Positions 49,190-56,494 of a stretch of 64,000 nucleotides of DNA are shown piece by piece; within the stretch, counting starts at the first letter, position 1, and each line of letters opens with the position of its first letter. Source of the stretch: Aerococcaceae bacterium DSM 111176 (GTDB taxonomy: Bacteria > Bacillota > Bacilli > Lactobacillales > Aerococcaceae); the NCBI GenBank assembly GCA_015863215.1, contig JACBXN010000012.1, positions 102,715 through 166,714 on the forward strand, in the 5' to 3' direction. The notes under the pieces are model-generated. The model was not told the DNA's origin. It saw only the letters and a program-made list of their open reading frames with translations, and searched no databases. A program made the position numbers and the translations under genes.

Positions 49190-49828
49190 CTAGCTCGCCT
49201 CTTGCAAGTTAGCTAAATACACTTTGAGATTGATTAAAACCGTATTAATTGGTTCAACAAATTCAATCACTTTTTCAAGGTTCATTTGATTGTTTGTTGT
49301 AATAATACTGATTTGATCAAATAGACCAAAGAATTGCGTATAGTCTAAGTCAGTATTTGCTAAAGATTGATATAATTGTTGCTCAACTTCTAAATTAGTA
49401 CGGTAATCGTTAATATATGTTTCGAGATGACCGAGTAATTGTTCGAGGTTTTGGTCTACTTGAGTTACTTGATCACTTGGTAATCCGTCGCTTTCAGATT
49501 GAGCTTGAATTTCTTCACGTAAACCAACTAAACTCGTACGATTTTCTTCAAGTTGATCCAAGTATTCACTTCTTTGATTGATGTTTACAAAAATACCAGC
49601 TTCCTCATTTTGGAAAGCTTGTAATTCTTGTTCTGAATTGATCATTTCTTCAAATTGACCTTGTAATCCTTGTTCGTTGAATTGAATCTCACTGATAAGG
49701 TTAATAATACTTGTCATATTATCTTGAATTAATGTAATAGTGCGATCTGCTCGTTCAACAGATTGACTACAACCAGCCAAGATCAACAATACAATTGGAA
49801 GGATTATTAATTTTCTTATATTTTTCAT
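49190..49828 (-). CDS. YkyA-like lipoprotein
   Basis: A 212-residue lipoprotein with lipobox LAGC (Cys20) and an otherwise all-helical, coiled-coil-rich mature part (LIQDNMTSIINLISE, QRSEYLDQLEENRTSLVGLREE). This resembles the YkyA family of putative cell-wall-binding lipoproteins. The family call rests on layout and general similarity, so it is moderate. It is first in a two-gene minus-strand operon. An AAGGAGT site precedes the ATG. A consensus TTGACA (minus strand, 49893-49898) lies upstream, but the -10 at 17 bp (TAGTTT) is poor. Confidence 0.75.
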   Translation of the reverse strand: MKNIRKLIILPIVLLILAGCSQSVERADRTITLIQDNMTSIINLISEIQFNEQGLQGQFEEMINSEQELQAFQNEEAGIFVNINQRSEYLDQLEENRTSLVGLREEIQAQSESDGLPSDQVTQVDQNLEQLLGHLETYINDYRTNLEVEQQLYQSLANTDLDYTQFFGLFDQISIITTNNQMNLEKVIEFVEPINTVLINLKVYLANLQEAS

Positions 49829-49878
49829 AATGACTCCTTAGTATGTCTCTTGTATTTTCTTTATAACTCAAACTAGTA

Positions 49879-49884
49879 TATAAT
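49879..49884 (+). promoter_or_regulatory. -10 of the lspA promoter
   Basis: TATAAT at 49879-49884; the -35 (TTCTTT, 16 bp) is weak. It overlaps the minus-strand promoter of the lipoprotein pair. Confidence 0.5.
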
Positions 49885-49945
49885 ATAAATATTGTCAATT
49901 CAATTCTTTTCAAGAATTTTCCATAAAATAAAGGGGTTTCATGTT

Positions 49946-50404
49946 ATGTTAGTCACAATTCTCACAATAATAATTTTAGTATTTTGTGATCAATTTCTTA
50001 AAATTTACATTCATAATCAATTTCAACCAAATGAAACAATGACTATTATTGAGGATGTTATAAATTTTACATATATTCGTAATGATGGGGCAGGATGGGG
50101 CATTCTATCCGGTCAACGCACCTTTTTTATTATTATTACATTAATTATTGTCATTATACTCATTCGGATAATCATAAAAAATAAAGATAAATCTTGGATC
50201 CAACTTATTTGGATAGGGATGATTATTGCTGGAGCTATCGGAAATTTAATCGACCGTATATTACTCGGTTATGTTGTTGATATGTTTCATTTAATTTTTA
50301 TTGATTTCCCTGTTTTCAATATTGCTGATATGGCATTAACTGTTGGCATTATTGGTTTAATTATCGTTACTTTTATCACCCCAGAAGAGGAGCATGTCAT
50401 TTGA
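49946..50404 (+). CDS. lspA: Lipoprotein signal peptidase LspA
   Basis: A 152-residue integral membrane aspartic peptidase that cleaves prolipoprotein signal peptides after lipidation. The family blocks are there: CDQFLKIYI, TYIRNDGAGWGI, GNLIDRILLGYVVDMFH (first catalytic Asp) and FPVFNIADMALTVG (second catalytic Asp). About four membrane helices. I chose the ATG at 49946 with AAAGGGG upstream; a TTG at 49892 would add residues with no family match. The product serves the two lipoproteins encoded next door, among others. Confidence 0.95.
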   Translation: MLVTILTIIILVFCDQFLKIYIHNQFQPNETMTIIEDVINFTYIRNDGAGWGILSGQRTFFIIITLIIVIILIRIIIKNKDKSWIQLIWIGMIIAGAIGNLIDRILLGYVVDMFHLIFIDFPVFNIADMALTVGIIGLIIVTFITPEEEHVI

Positions 50405-51342
50405 ATCATTTAGATAACATTGAATTACATTTAACTGGCCAAAATGGTCGTTTAGATAAAGTTTTAAGTCAAGAAGTTAAGGAATTAGATTTAAGTCGTA
50501 CGCAAATACAAGATTTAATAAAACAAGATAACATTTTAGTAGACGGAAAAGCTCAAAAAGCAAATTTCAAATTACAAGGAACAGAGAAAATTGAAATTTT
50601 CATTCCAGAGGAAGAGCCTGTTGAAATTGAACCAGAAGATATCCCATTAGATATCGTTTATGAAGATGACGATTTGTTAGTCGTAAACAAACCAGCTGGT
50701 ATGGTTGTGCATCCTGCAAAAGGCCATCCAACCGGAACAGTCGTCAACGCATTGTTATACTATTTAGGAGCGAATTTATCACAGGGAAGTTCTAATATTC
50801 GCCCAGGTATCGTTCACCGCATTGATAAAGATACCTCTGGTTTAATGGTAGTTGCTAAAAATGATAAGTCACATCAGGCATTGAGTAGTCAATTAGAAGA
50901 TCGTTCATTAGGACGTACTTATTTAGCTTTGGTAAACAAACCTGTGGATATTCCTCAAGGAATTATCGAAGTTCCGATCGCTCGTGACCCAAGTCAACGG
51001 ACACGTTTTACAGTAAATGCGAATGGAAAGTCAGCTTATACAGTGTATGAAGTTATTCAAAATTACGAGAACGCTGCTTTAGTTAAGGCAGAATTGAAAA
51101 CAGGGCGTACACATCAAATACGTGTTCATTTTGAATACATTGGTCATCCAATTGTCGGAGATCCTACTTACCGTCATGGACTTTCTGAAGTACGTGGGAC
51201 GCTTGCTAAACTATCAGATGGCCAATATTTACACGCGCATGAATTACACTTCATTCACCCAACTACTGGAGAAGAAGTAAGTGTTACCGCACCATTACCA
51301 GAACGCTTTGAAACAGCGTTAGATAATTTAATAAAATTATAA
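50401..51342 (+). CDS. rluD: 23S rRNA pseudouridine synthase, RluD type
   Basis: A 313-residue enzyme with an N-terminal S4 RNA-binding domain (GRLDKVLSQEVKELDLSRTQIQDLI) and a catalytic domain with HRIDKDTSGLMVVAK (catalytic Asp), RTHQIRVHFEYIGHPIVGDPTY and the PLPERF end. In Bacilli this gene follows lspA (ylyB). It starts at TTG with a 4-bp overlap to the lspA stop, which implies translational coupling. Confidence 0.95.
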   Translation: MNHLDNIELHLTGQNGRLDKVLSQEVKELDLSRTQIQDLIKQDNILVDGKAQKANFKLQGTEKIEIFIPEEEPVEIEPEDIPLDIVYEDDDLLVVNKPAGMVVHPAKGHPTGTVVNALLYYLGANLSQGSSNIRPGIVHRIDKDTSGLMVVAKNDKSHQALSSQLEDRSLGRTYLALVNKPVDIPQGIIEVPIARDPSQRTRFTVNANGKSAYTVYEVIQNYENAALVKAELKTGRTHQIRVHFEYIGHPIVGDPTYRHGLSEVRGTLAKLSDGQYLHAHELHFIHPTTGEEVSVTAPLPERFETALDNLIKL

Positions 51343-51359
51343 TAATTTATGCGTTTTCA

Positions 51360-51389
51360 TTGAAAAAATAATTGAAAACATGCTATTAT
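51360..51389 (+). promoter_or_regulatory. Promoter of the DUF2786 gene
   Basis: TTGAAA (51360-51365), 18-bp spacer, TATTAT (51384-51389) with an extended -10 TGC. Confidence 0.6.
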
Positions 51390-51419
51390 GAGTATATTAC
51401 CCATCTGGAGGGAGCAAAT

Positions 51420-52115
51420 ATGTCAGAAAATTCAAAGATATTAACAAAAATTAAAAATTTACTCACATTAGCTGAAGATGGCAATAATGATGAAGAGAGC
51501 CAGACAGCCCTTTTAATGGCGCAAAAACTGATGCTCAAATATAAAATATCCCAAGATGAGTTATCAGATACCGGTGTACAGAAAATTATTATTAAATCTT
51601 TATCTGTTTATAAACGCCTGTATTGGTGGGAGAAAGTACTCGTTCAAATTATTGCTGATAACTTCCGTGTCTTATTTTATATTCAGAGTAATCGCCTACC
51701 ACATCAAAATAGTGTAAGAAGAAAGTTAGTTTTGATGGGGTACCCTGAAGATGTTGAATTAGCCTATGAGGTTTTTCACCTTGCAGCTGAGGCAATGAAA
51801 TTTTACAGTACTAAATATATTGAAGATACAACAGATTCTAATGAATCACCAGCTACCCTAAGAAAGTCGTATTATAGAGGTTTCTTAGATGGACTCGATG
51901 AAAAATATAAAAAACAAAGAGAAGAAATGATTGCTGAAAATGAAAAATATGCTATGATCATTCAGACACCGAGTGATGTAAAAGAGAAATTCGAACAGGA
52001 TGTTAATGGACATTTAGCATTTAAATTAGATGAAGCGAATGTTCAGTCAGATTCATATTTGCAAGGGTTTGACCGCGGTCAATCAATTTCTCTAGACACA
52101 AAACATATTGAATAA
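51420..52115 (+). CDS. DUF2786 domain protein
   Basis: A 231-residue protein. The N-terminal DUF2786 domain is clear: ILTKIKNLLTLAEDGNNDEES followed by MAQKLMLKYKISQDEL. The rest (from about 50) has WWEKVLVQIIADNFRVLFYI and a helical region with YYRGFLDGLDEKYKKQREEM. The function is unknown; the domain is best known from phage- and plasmid-borne genes, so its place among housekeeping genes is a little unusual. The ATG at 51420 follows GGAGGGAG. Confidence 0.85.
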   Translation: MSENSKILTKIKNLLTLAEDGNNDEESQTALLMAQKLMLKYKISQDELSDTGVQKIIIKSLSVYKRLYWWEKVLVQIIADNFRVLFYIQSNRLPHQNSVRRKLVLMGYPEDVELAYEVFHLAAEAMKFYSTKYIEDTTDSNESPATLRKSYYRGFLDGLDEKYKKQREEMIAENEKYAMIIQTPSDVKEKFEQDVNGHLAFKLDEANVQSDSYLQGFDRGQSISLDTKHIE

Positions 52116-52118
52116 AGT

Positions 52119-52149
52119 GAAGTCGAAGGTAAACTCTTCGACTTTTATT
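52119..52149 (+). terminator. Terminator after the DUF2786 gene
   Basis: AGTCGAAG (52119-52126) pairs with CTTCGACT (52134-52141), then TTTATTTT. Confidence 0.87.
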
Positions 52150-52200
52150 TTGTCGATGATTAAATTTTAGTGCTGAATAATTTAATAAGCGAGGTGCAAC

Positions 52201-52491
52201 ATGATTGTCGGTATTTATCAATTGAATGGACGCATTGAAGCATTTTCTCTCAAAGAGAAAAGGCAGATAGTAAAGAGTTTAATACAGAAAATTCAAAATA
52301 AATATCACATTAGTATTGCCGAAACAGGCGTACAAGATAATTTACAACAAGTTGAAATTGGAATAGCGATTGTATCAAATAATAAACCAATGATTGAAAA
52401 GTCTGCGCAACAAGTTTTAAGCTTTATTGAAGCCCACTATGAGGTGGAAATATTCGATTGGGACTTTGAATTTATCTATTTTGATAATTAG
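52201..52491 (+). CDS. ylxP: DUF503 family protein (YlxP-like)
   Basis: A 96-residue small protein with a ferredoxin-like pattern. SLKEKRQIVKSLIQKIQNKY and VSIAETG-like HISIAETGVQDNLQQVEIGIAIVS are the DUF503 signature. In B. subtilis the homologue ylxP lies between infB and rbfA; here that slot is empty and the gene has moved. The function is unknown. It is preceded by GCGAGGTG. Confidence 0.88.
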   Translation: MIVGIYQLNGRIEAFSLKEKRQIVKSLIQKIQNKYHISIAETGVQDNLQQVEIGIAIVSNNKPMIEKSAQQVLSFIEAHYEVEIFDWDFEFIYFDN

Positions 52492-52511
52492 CTATGACTT
52501 TAAACAACTTG

Positions 52512-52520
52512 TGATACAAT
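52512..52520 (+). promoter_or_regulatory. Extended -10 promoter of the deoxynucleoside kinase gene
   Basis: TGA-TACAAT at 52512-52520; no convincing -35. Confidence 0.5.
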
Positions 52521-52552
52521 AGGAAAATAGTTGAAAAAAAGGAGAGGAGAGG

Positions 52553-53206
52553 ATGACCATAATTGTAATTGGTGGAATGATCGGTGCAGGTAAGACAAGT
52601 GTGGCAAAAGTTATAGCGGAGGCTTTAGGTAGTGAGGTGTTCTACGAAAATGTCGACGATAATGATATTTTACCCTTATTTTATACAGCATCACCGGAAG
52701 AACAAAACAAAAAGCGTTATCCATTTTTACTCCAATTGGAATTTTTAAATAGTCGTTTTTCAGATATAAAACAAGCGTTCCATGACCGTAATAATGTTTT
52801 GGATCGTTCTATTTATGAAGATTGGTATTTTAGTAAAGTAAATAATGATTTAGGTAATATTTCAGATATTGAATTTAAAATATATGAAAAATTACTGACA
52901 AATATGATGCAAGAATTAGAATCTCTTCCACAAAAAGCGCCAGACTTAATGGTATATCTATCAGGTTCTTTTGAGAAGATTTTAGAACGTATAGGGCAAA
53001 GAGGTCGGGATTTTGAACAAGATCCAAGTCTTTATGATTACTACTATAAATTGTGGAGTGGTTATGATGAATGGGTAGAGAAGCATTACAATGCTTCCCA
53101 AGTAGTGCGTATTGATATTGATAAATACGATGTTGTTAACCGTCCAGAGGACAGTAAAGCGGTCGTAGAAATTGTACTTAATAAATTGGATGAAATGAAT
53201 CACTAA
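52553..53206 (+). CDS. Deoxynucleoside kinase (dAK/dGK family)
   Basis: A 217-residue kinase of the deoxynucleoside kinase family that salvages deoxyadenosine/deoxyguanosine (or dC) to monophosphates. The P-loop is GGMIGAGKTS (residues 7-16). LDRSIYEDWYF has the DRS motif. The lid region is ILERIGQRGRDFEQD. Many Lactobacillales carry such genes; the substrate cannot be read from the sequence. AAGGAGAGGAG precedes the ATG. pip follows 24 bp later. Confidence 0.92.
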   Translation: MTIIVIGGMIGAGKTSVAKVIAEALGSEVFYENVDDNDILPLFYTASPEEQNKKRYPFLLQLEFLNSRFSDIKQAFHDRNNVLDRSIYEDWYFSKVNNDLGNISDIEFKIYEKLLTNMMQELESLPQKAPDLMVYLSGSFEKILERIGQRGRDFEQDPSLYDYYYKLWSGYDEWVEKHYNASQVVRIDIDKYDVVNRPEDSKAVVEIVLNKLDEMNH

Positions 53207-53230
53207 ATAGATAACTAGGAGGACAGGGCT

Positions 53231-54172
53231 ATGGCACCAGGATATACTAATGTACCATTGAACAGACAATTGCATTTAGATGTTTCTGACGGTCATTCAC
53301 TTTATATTGAAGAGCGCGGTAATCCAGAGGGACAACCAGTTTTATTCTTACATGGTGGTCCCGGTGGGAGTATTTCAGATAAATCGTTTCAATTTTTTAA
53401 TCCTGAAGCATATCGAATTATAGCATTTGATCAAAGAGGAACGGGACAGAGCCGTCCATTCTTATCGTTAAAGAATAATACTGTAGACGCCAGTGTGGAG
53501 GATATTGAAGCAATCCGCCAACACCTTAATATTCACGAATGGATATTATTTGGTGGAAGTTACGGTTCAACACTTGCATTAGCCTATGCAATTAAATACC
53601 CAAAATCAGTTCAACATATGGTACTGCGTGGTATATTCCTTGGACGTCAAGAAGATATAGATTGGTTATTTGAAGGTGGTGCTGGCAATTTCTATCCAGA
53701 GGAATTTAGAAAATTTAAGCACTTTTTACCTGAAAAGAAACAAAAGCGTATTGTAAAAGGTTATTATGAGGTTATGATGAATGGCGATATTTCGATGCGA
53801 AATGAAGCATCGAAAGCTTGGGCAGATTGGGAGAGTGGTTTAACAACTATCATTCCTAAATTTAATCAAGATTCAAAAATAACGCATGGTGATTTATCAT
53901 TAGGTCTACTTGAGGCGCATTACTTTGCGCATCAAATGTTCTGGGAAGATGATAATTATCTACTGAATAATCTCGCTGAAATTGCGGATATTCCAATAGA
54001 TATTGTTCATGGTCGTTTAGATGTAGATTGTCGTGTTAAGGGAGCCTATGATTTAAGAGAAGTCCATTTACTTAGTCAACTCCATATTGTAGAAGGTGGG
54101 GCACACAGTCCTTTTGAACCGGTAATGATGGAAAAATTAGTATCAATAATGGATCGTTTAGCTAGAAATTAA
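53231..54172 (+). CDS. pip: Proline iminopeptidase
   Basis: A 313-residue alpha/beta hydrolase of family S33 that removes N-terminal proline from peptides. The oxyanion motif is FLHGGPGG. FDQRGTGQSRP and the nucleophile elbow GGSYGSTL (Ser of the triad) are typical. The acid is in VHGRLDVDCR and the His in VEGGAHSPF. No signal peptide, so it is cytoplasmic. TAGGAGGA precedes the ATG. thrC follows 17 bp later. Confidence 0.94.
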   Translation: MAPGYTNVPLNRQLHLDVSDGHSLYIEERGNPEGQPVLFLHGGPGGSISDKSFQFFNPEAYRIIAFDQRGTGQSRPFLSLKNNTVDASVEDIEAIRQHLNIHEWILFGGSYGSTLALAYAIKYPKSVQHMVLRGIFLGRQEDIDWLFEGGAGNFYPEEFRKFKHFLPEKKQKRIVKGYYEVMMNGDISMRNEASKAWADWESGLTTIIPKFNQDSKITHGDLSLGLLEAHYFAHQMFWEDDNYLLNNLAEIADIPIDIVHGRLDVDCRVKGAYDLREVHLLSQLHIVEGGAHSPFEPVMMEKLVSIMDRLARN

Positions 54173-54189
54173 TTTGGAGGCAATTAATA

Positions 54190-55662
54190 ATGATGTATAA
54201 GAGTACTCGTGATGAAAACAATGTCGTAACTGCGTCGCAAGCTATTTTACAAGGATTAGCAGATGACGGCGGCCTGTATGTTCCTGTTGATTTACCAAAA
54301 TTAGAAATTAACTTTCAAGAGCTGAAAGATTACACTTATCAAGAAATGGCATTCAAAGTTTTACGCGAATTCTTGGATGATTTTTCAGATGAACAGTTAC
54401 AAGCTTGTATTGATGGTGCTTATGATGAAAAATTCGATTCAGAATTAATAGCACCCCTTAAAGGCGCAGATGGAAATTATTATTTAGAATTATTCCATGG
54501 ATCGACCATCGCTTTTAAAGATATGGCTTTATCTATTTTGCCTTACTTAATGACGACAGCAGGTACAATTAATAATAATGAAAATGATATCGTTATATTA
54601 ACGGCTACTTCTGGAGACACTGGAAAAGCAGCAATGGCTGGTTTTGCTGATGTTCCAGGTACTGAAATTATTGTCTTTTATCCAAATGGTGGCGTTTCTT
54701 CGATTCAAGAACGTCAAATGTTAACACAAACTGGGGATAATACACATGTTTTAGCGGTTGAAGGAAACTTTGATGATGCTCAAACAAAAGTTAAAGAATT
54801 ATTCAATGACCGTGAATTTAGAGCTGAATTGTTAGAAAGCGGTAAACAATTTAGTTCTGCCAATTCAATGAATATTGGCCGTTTAGTGCCACAAATTGTG
54901 TATTATTTCTATGCTTACGCACAATTAGTAAAACAGAATGAAATTCAAGCAGGTGATTTAGTCGATTTTGTTGTCCCAACAGGAAACTTTGGAAACATTT
55001 TAGCGGCATATTATGCAAAAGAAATTGGTTTACCAGTTGGTAAATTAATCTGTGCTTCAAATGACAATACTGTTTTATATGATTTCTTTGAGACAGGTGA
55101 ATATAATGCCAAACGTGACTTTATTCTAACAATTAGCCCGTCAATGGATATTTTAATTTCATCAAACTTTGAACGCTTGTTATACCATATGTTAGGTGAT
55201 GATACAGCAAAATTAACCGAATTAATGACTTCATTAAAAGAAACAGGTGCCTATTCAGTAGACGCTTCTACACATGCAAAATTTGCTGATTTCTTAGCAC
55301 AATTTGCGACTGAAGAAGAAACGATGGAAGAAATTAAAGCTGTTTATGATTCAGCAAATTATGTCATTGATCCACATACAGCAGTGGCTGCAAAAGTTGG
55401 GCGTAAATTGGTGGAAAATCGTCAAAATCCATTAGTTATTGTTTCAACAGCAAGTCCATATAAATTCCCTGAAGCTGTTTTAAATGCTTTAGATATTGAA
55501 ACAACTGCGATGTCTGATGAAGATATGTTAGCTGATTTGAAAGCTAAGAGTAATGTAGAATATCCTGAAGCAATTATCGAATTACAAGAAGCCGCATCAC
55601 GCGACCGTCAAGTAATCGAAGTTGCTGATATGAAGGACCAAGTTCGTTATATTGTAAAATAA
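54190..55662 (+). CDS. thrC: Threonine synthase
   Basis: A 490-residue PLP enzyme that converts O-phosphohomoserine to threonine. The PLP lysine lies in HGSTIAFKDMALS. LTATSGDTGKAAM and FYPNGGVSSIQERQM are conserved, as are VPTGNFGNILAAYYAKEIG and the HTAVAAKVG end. The length fits the long fungal/Gram-negative-type class (about 490). No hom or thrB gene is nearby. Two adjacent ATGs (54190, 54193) could start it; TTGGAGG precedes both. Confidence 0.96.
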   Translation: MMYKSTRDENNVVTASQAILQGLADDGGLYVPVDLPKLEINFQELKDYTYQEMAFKVLREFLDDFSDEQLQACIDGAYDEKFDSELIAPLKGADGNYYLELFHGSTIAFKDMALSILPYLMTTAGTINNNENDIVILTATSGDTGKAAMAGFADVPGTEIIVFYPNGGVSSIQERQMLTQTGDNTHVLAVEGNFDDAQTKVKELFNDREFRAELLESGKQFSSANSMNIGRLVPQIVYYFYAYAQLVKQNEIQAGDLVDFVVPTGNFGNILAAYYAKEIGLPVGKLICASNDNTVLYDFFETGEYNAKRDFILTISPSMDILISSNFERLLYHMLGDDTAKLTELMTSLKETGAYSVDASTHAKFADFLAQFATEEETMEEIKAVYDSANYVIDPHTAVAAKVGRKLVENRQNPLVIVSTASPYKFPEAVLNALDIETTAMSDEDMLADLKAKSNVEYPEAIIELQEAASRDRQVIEVADMKDQVRYIVK

Positions 55663-55675
55663 TTTTTATATTAAA

Positions 55676-55711
55676 ACTCCCACCAAATTTAAATCTGGTG
55701 GGAGTATTTTT
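55676..55711. terminator. Bidirectional terminator between thrC and yggS
   Basis: ACTCCCACCA (55676-55685) pairs perfectly with TGGTGGGAGT (55696-55705), followed by ATTTTT on the plus strand and TTTTAA on the minus. The genes converge here. Confidence 0.9.
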
Positions 55712-55717
55712 ATGGAA

Positions 55718-56374
55718 TTATTCATATAACGCAGTACCAACACGGATATGAGTTGCACCTTCTTCTAGTGCAATTTCATAATCTTGACTCATCCCCATAC
55801 TTAATTCAGTACATGGGGCATGGGAGAAGTTTTTATTCGCGACTGATACTTGAGTTTCTTTTAGTAGCTTGAAATAATTATGCAATTCATCTTCTGTTGC
55901 ATCAATCGGAGCCATTGTCATTAGACCAACAATCTTGATTTTATCGTAAGCTGCTAATTCGCTAACGGCATCGATTACTTCATCGGGTGAGAAACCTGAT
56001 TTTGAATCTTCTCCAGAGACGTTCACTTGTAAGAAACATTTTACTTGTTTCTCTGCGCGTTTTTGAATTTCTTTGGCTAATTTAATGCGGTCTAATGAGT
56101 GTAAGTAGTCAATTTGATTAATCATATCTTTAACTGGGCGTGTTTGTAAATTACCAATAAAATGCCATTCAATCTCTTCACGGATATCAGCAAGAGCTTT
56201 TTGCTTTTCAAGAAGGGAGGGGACACGATTTTCGCCAATTACCTTAATGCCTGAAGCAAATACTTCGCGCATTTCTTCTTCACCCACTGATTTTGTTACA
56301 GCAACCAATTTAGCATTTGGTTGCTTAGACTTTATTGTTTGTTCGATGTGTTGAATATTTTCTTTAATTGTCAT
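55718..56374 (-). CDS. PLP-binding protein YggS/YlmE (PLP homeostasis)
   Basis: A 218-residue member of the YggS/PROSC family, which binds PLP and buffers its level. The PLP lysine is Lys28 (KLVAVTKSV). VIGENRVPSLLEKQKAL, WHFIGNLQTRPVK, CFLQVNVSGEDSKSGF and TELSMGMSQDYEIALEEG are diagnostic. In many Gram-positives this gene sits in the sepF-ftsZ region; here it stands alone. AGGAGGTTA-type site (minus strand) precedes the ATG. Confidence 0.94.
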   Translation of the reverse strand: MTIKENIQHIEQTIKSKQPNAKLVAVTKSVGEEEMREVFASGIKVIGENRVPSLLEKQKALADIREEIEWHFIGNLQTRPVKDMINQIDYLHSLDRIKLAKEIQKRAEKQVKCFLQVNVSGEDSKSGFSPDEVIDAVSELAAYDKIKIVGLMTMAPIDATEDELHNYFKLLKETQVSVANKNFSHAPCTELSMGMSQDYEIALEEGATHIRVGTALYE

Positions 56375-56428
56375 AATAACCTCCGGGTAGTTCTATTATC
56401 TATTATATAATATCATAAAACGACCAAG

Positions 56429-56451
56429 ACGGTTAGTTGGTCATTAACCGT
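56429..56451. repeat. Inverted repeat between the yggS and M16C promoters
   Basis: ACGGTTA (56429-56435) and TAACCGT (56445-56451) around a 9-nt spacer. It overlaps the -35 area (TTGGTC, 56438-56443) of the plus-strand promoter, so an operator is possible. Confidence 0.5.
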
Positions 56452-56466
56452 TTTCTTAGTTATAAT
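56438..56466 (+). promoter_or_regulatory. Promoter of the M16C peptidase gene
   Basis: TTGGTC or TGGTCA (56438-56444), 17-18 bp, TATAAT (56461-56466). Confidence 0.65.
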
Positions 56467-56494
56467 AGTGGTATGACAATTTAGGAGGAAGAGT

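Noticed and set aside
49892..49945. TTG start of lspA at 49892
   Set aside because: It overlaps the promoter region, lacks a ribosome binding site and adds residues with no family match.
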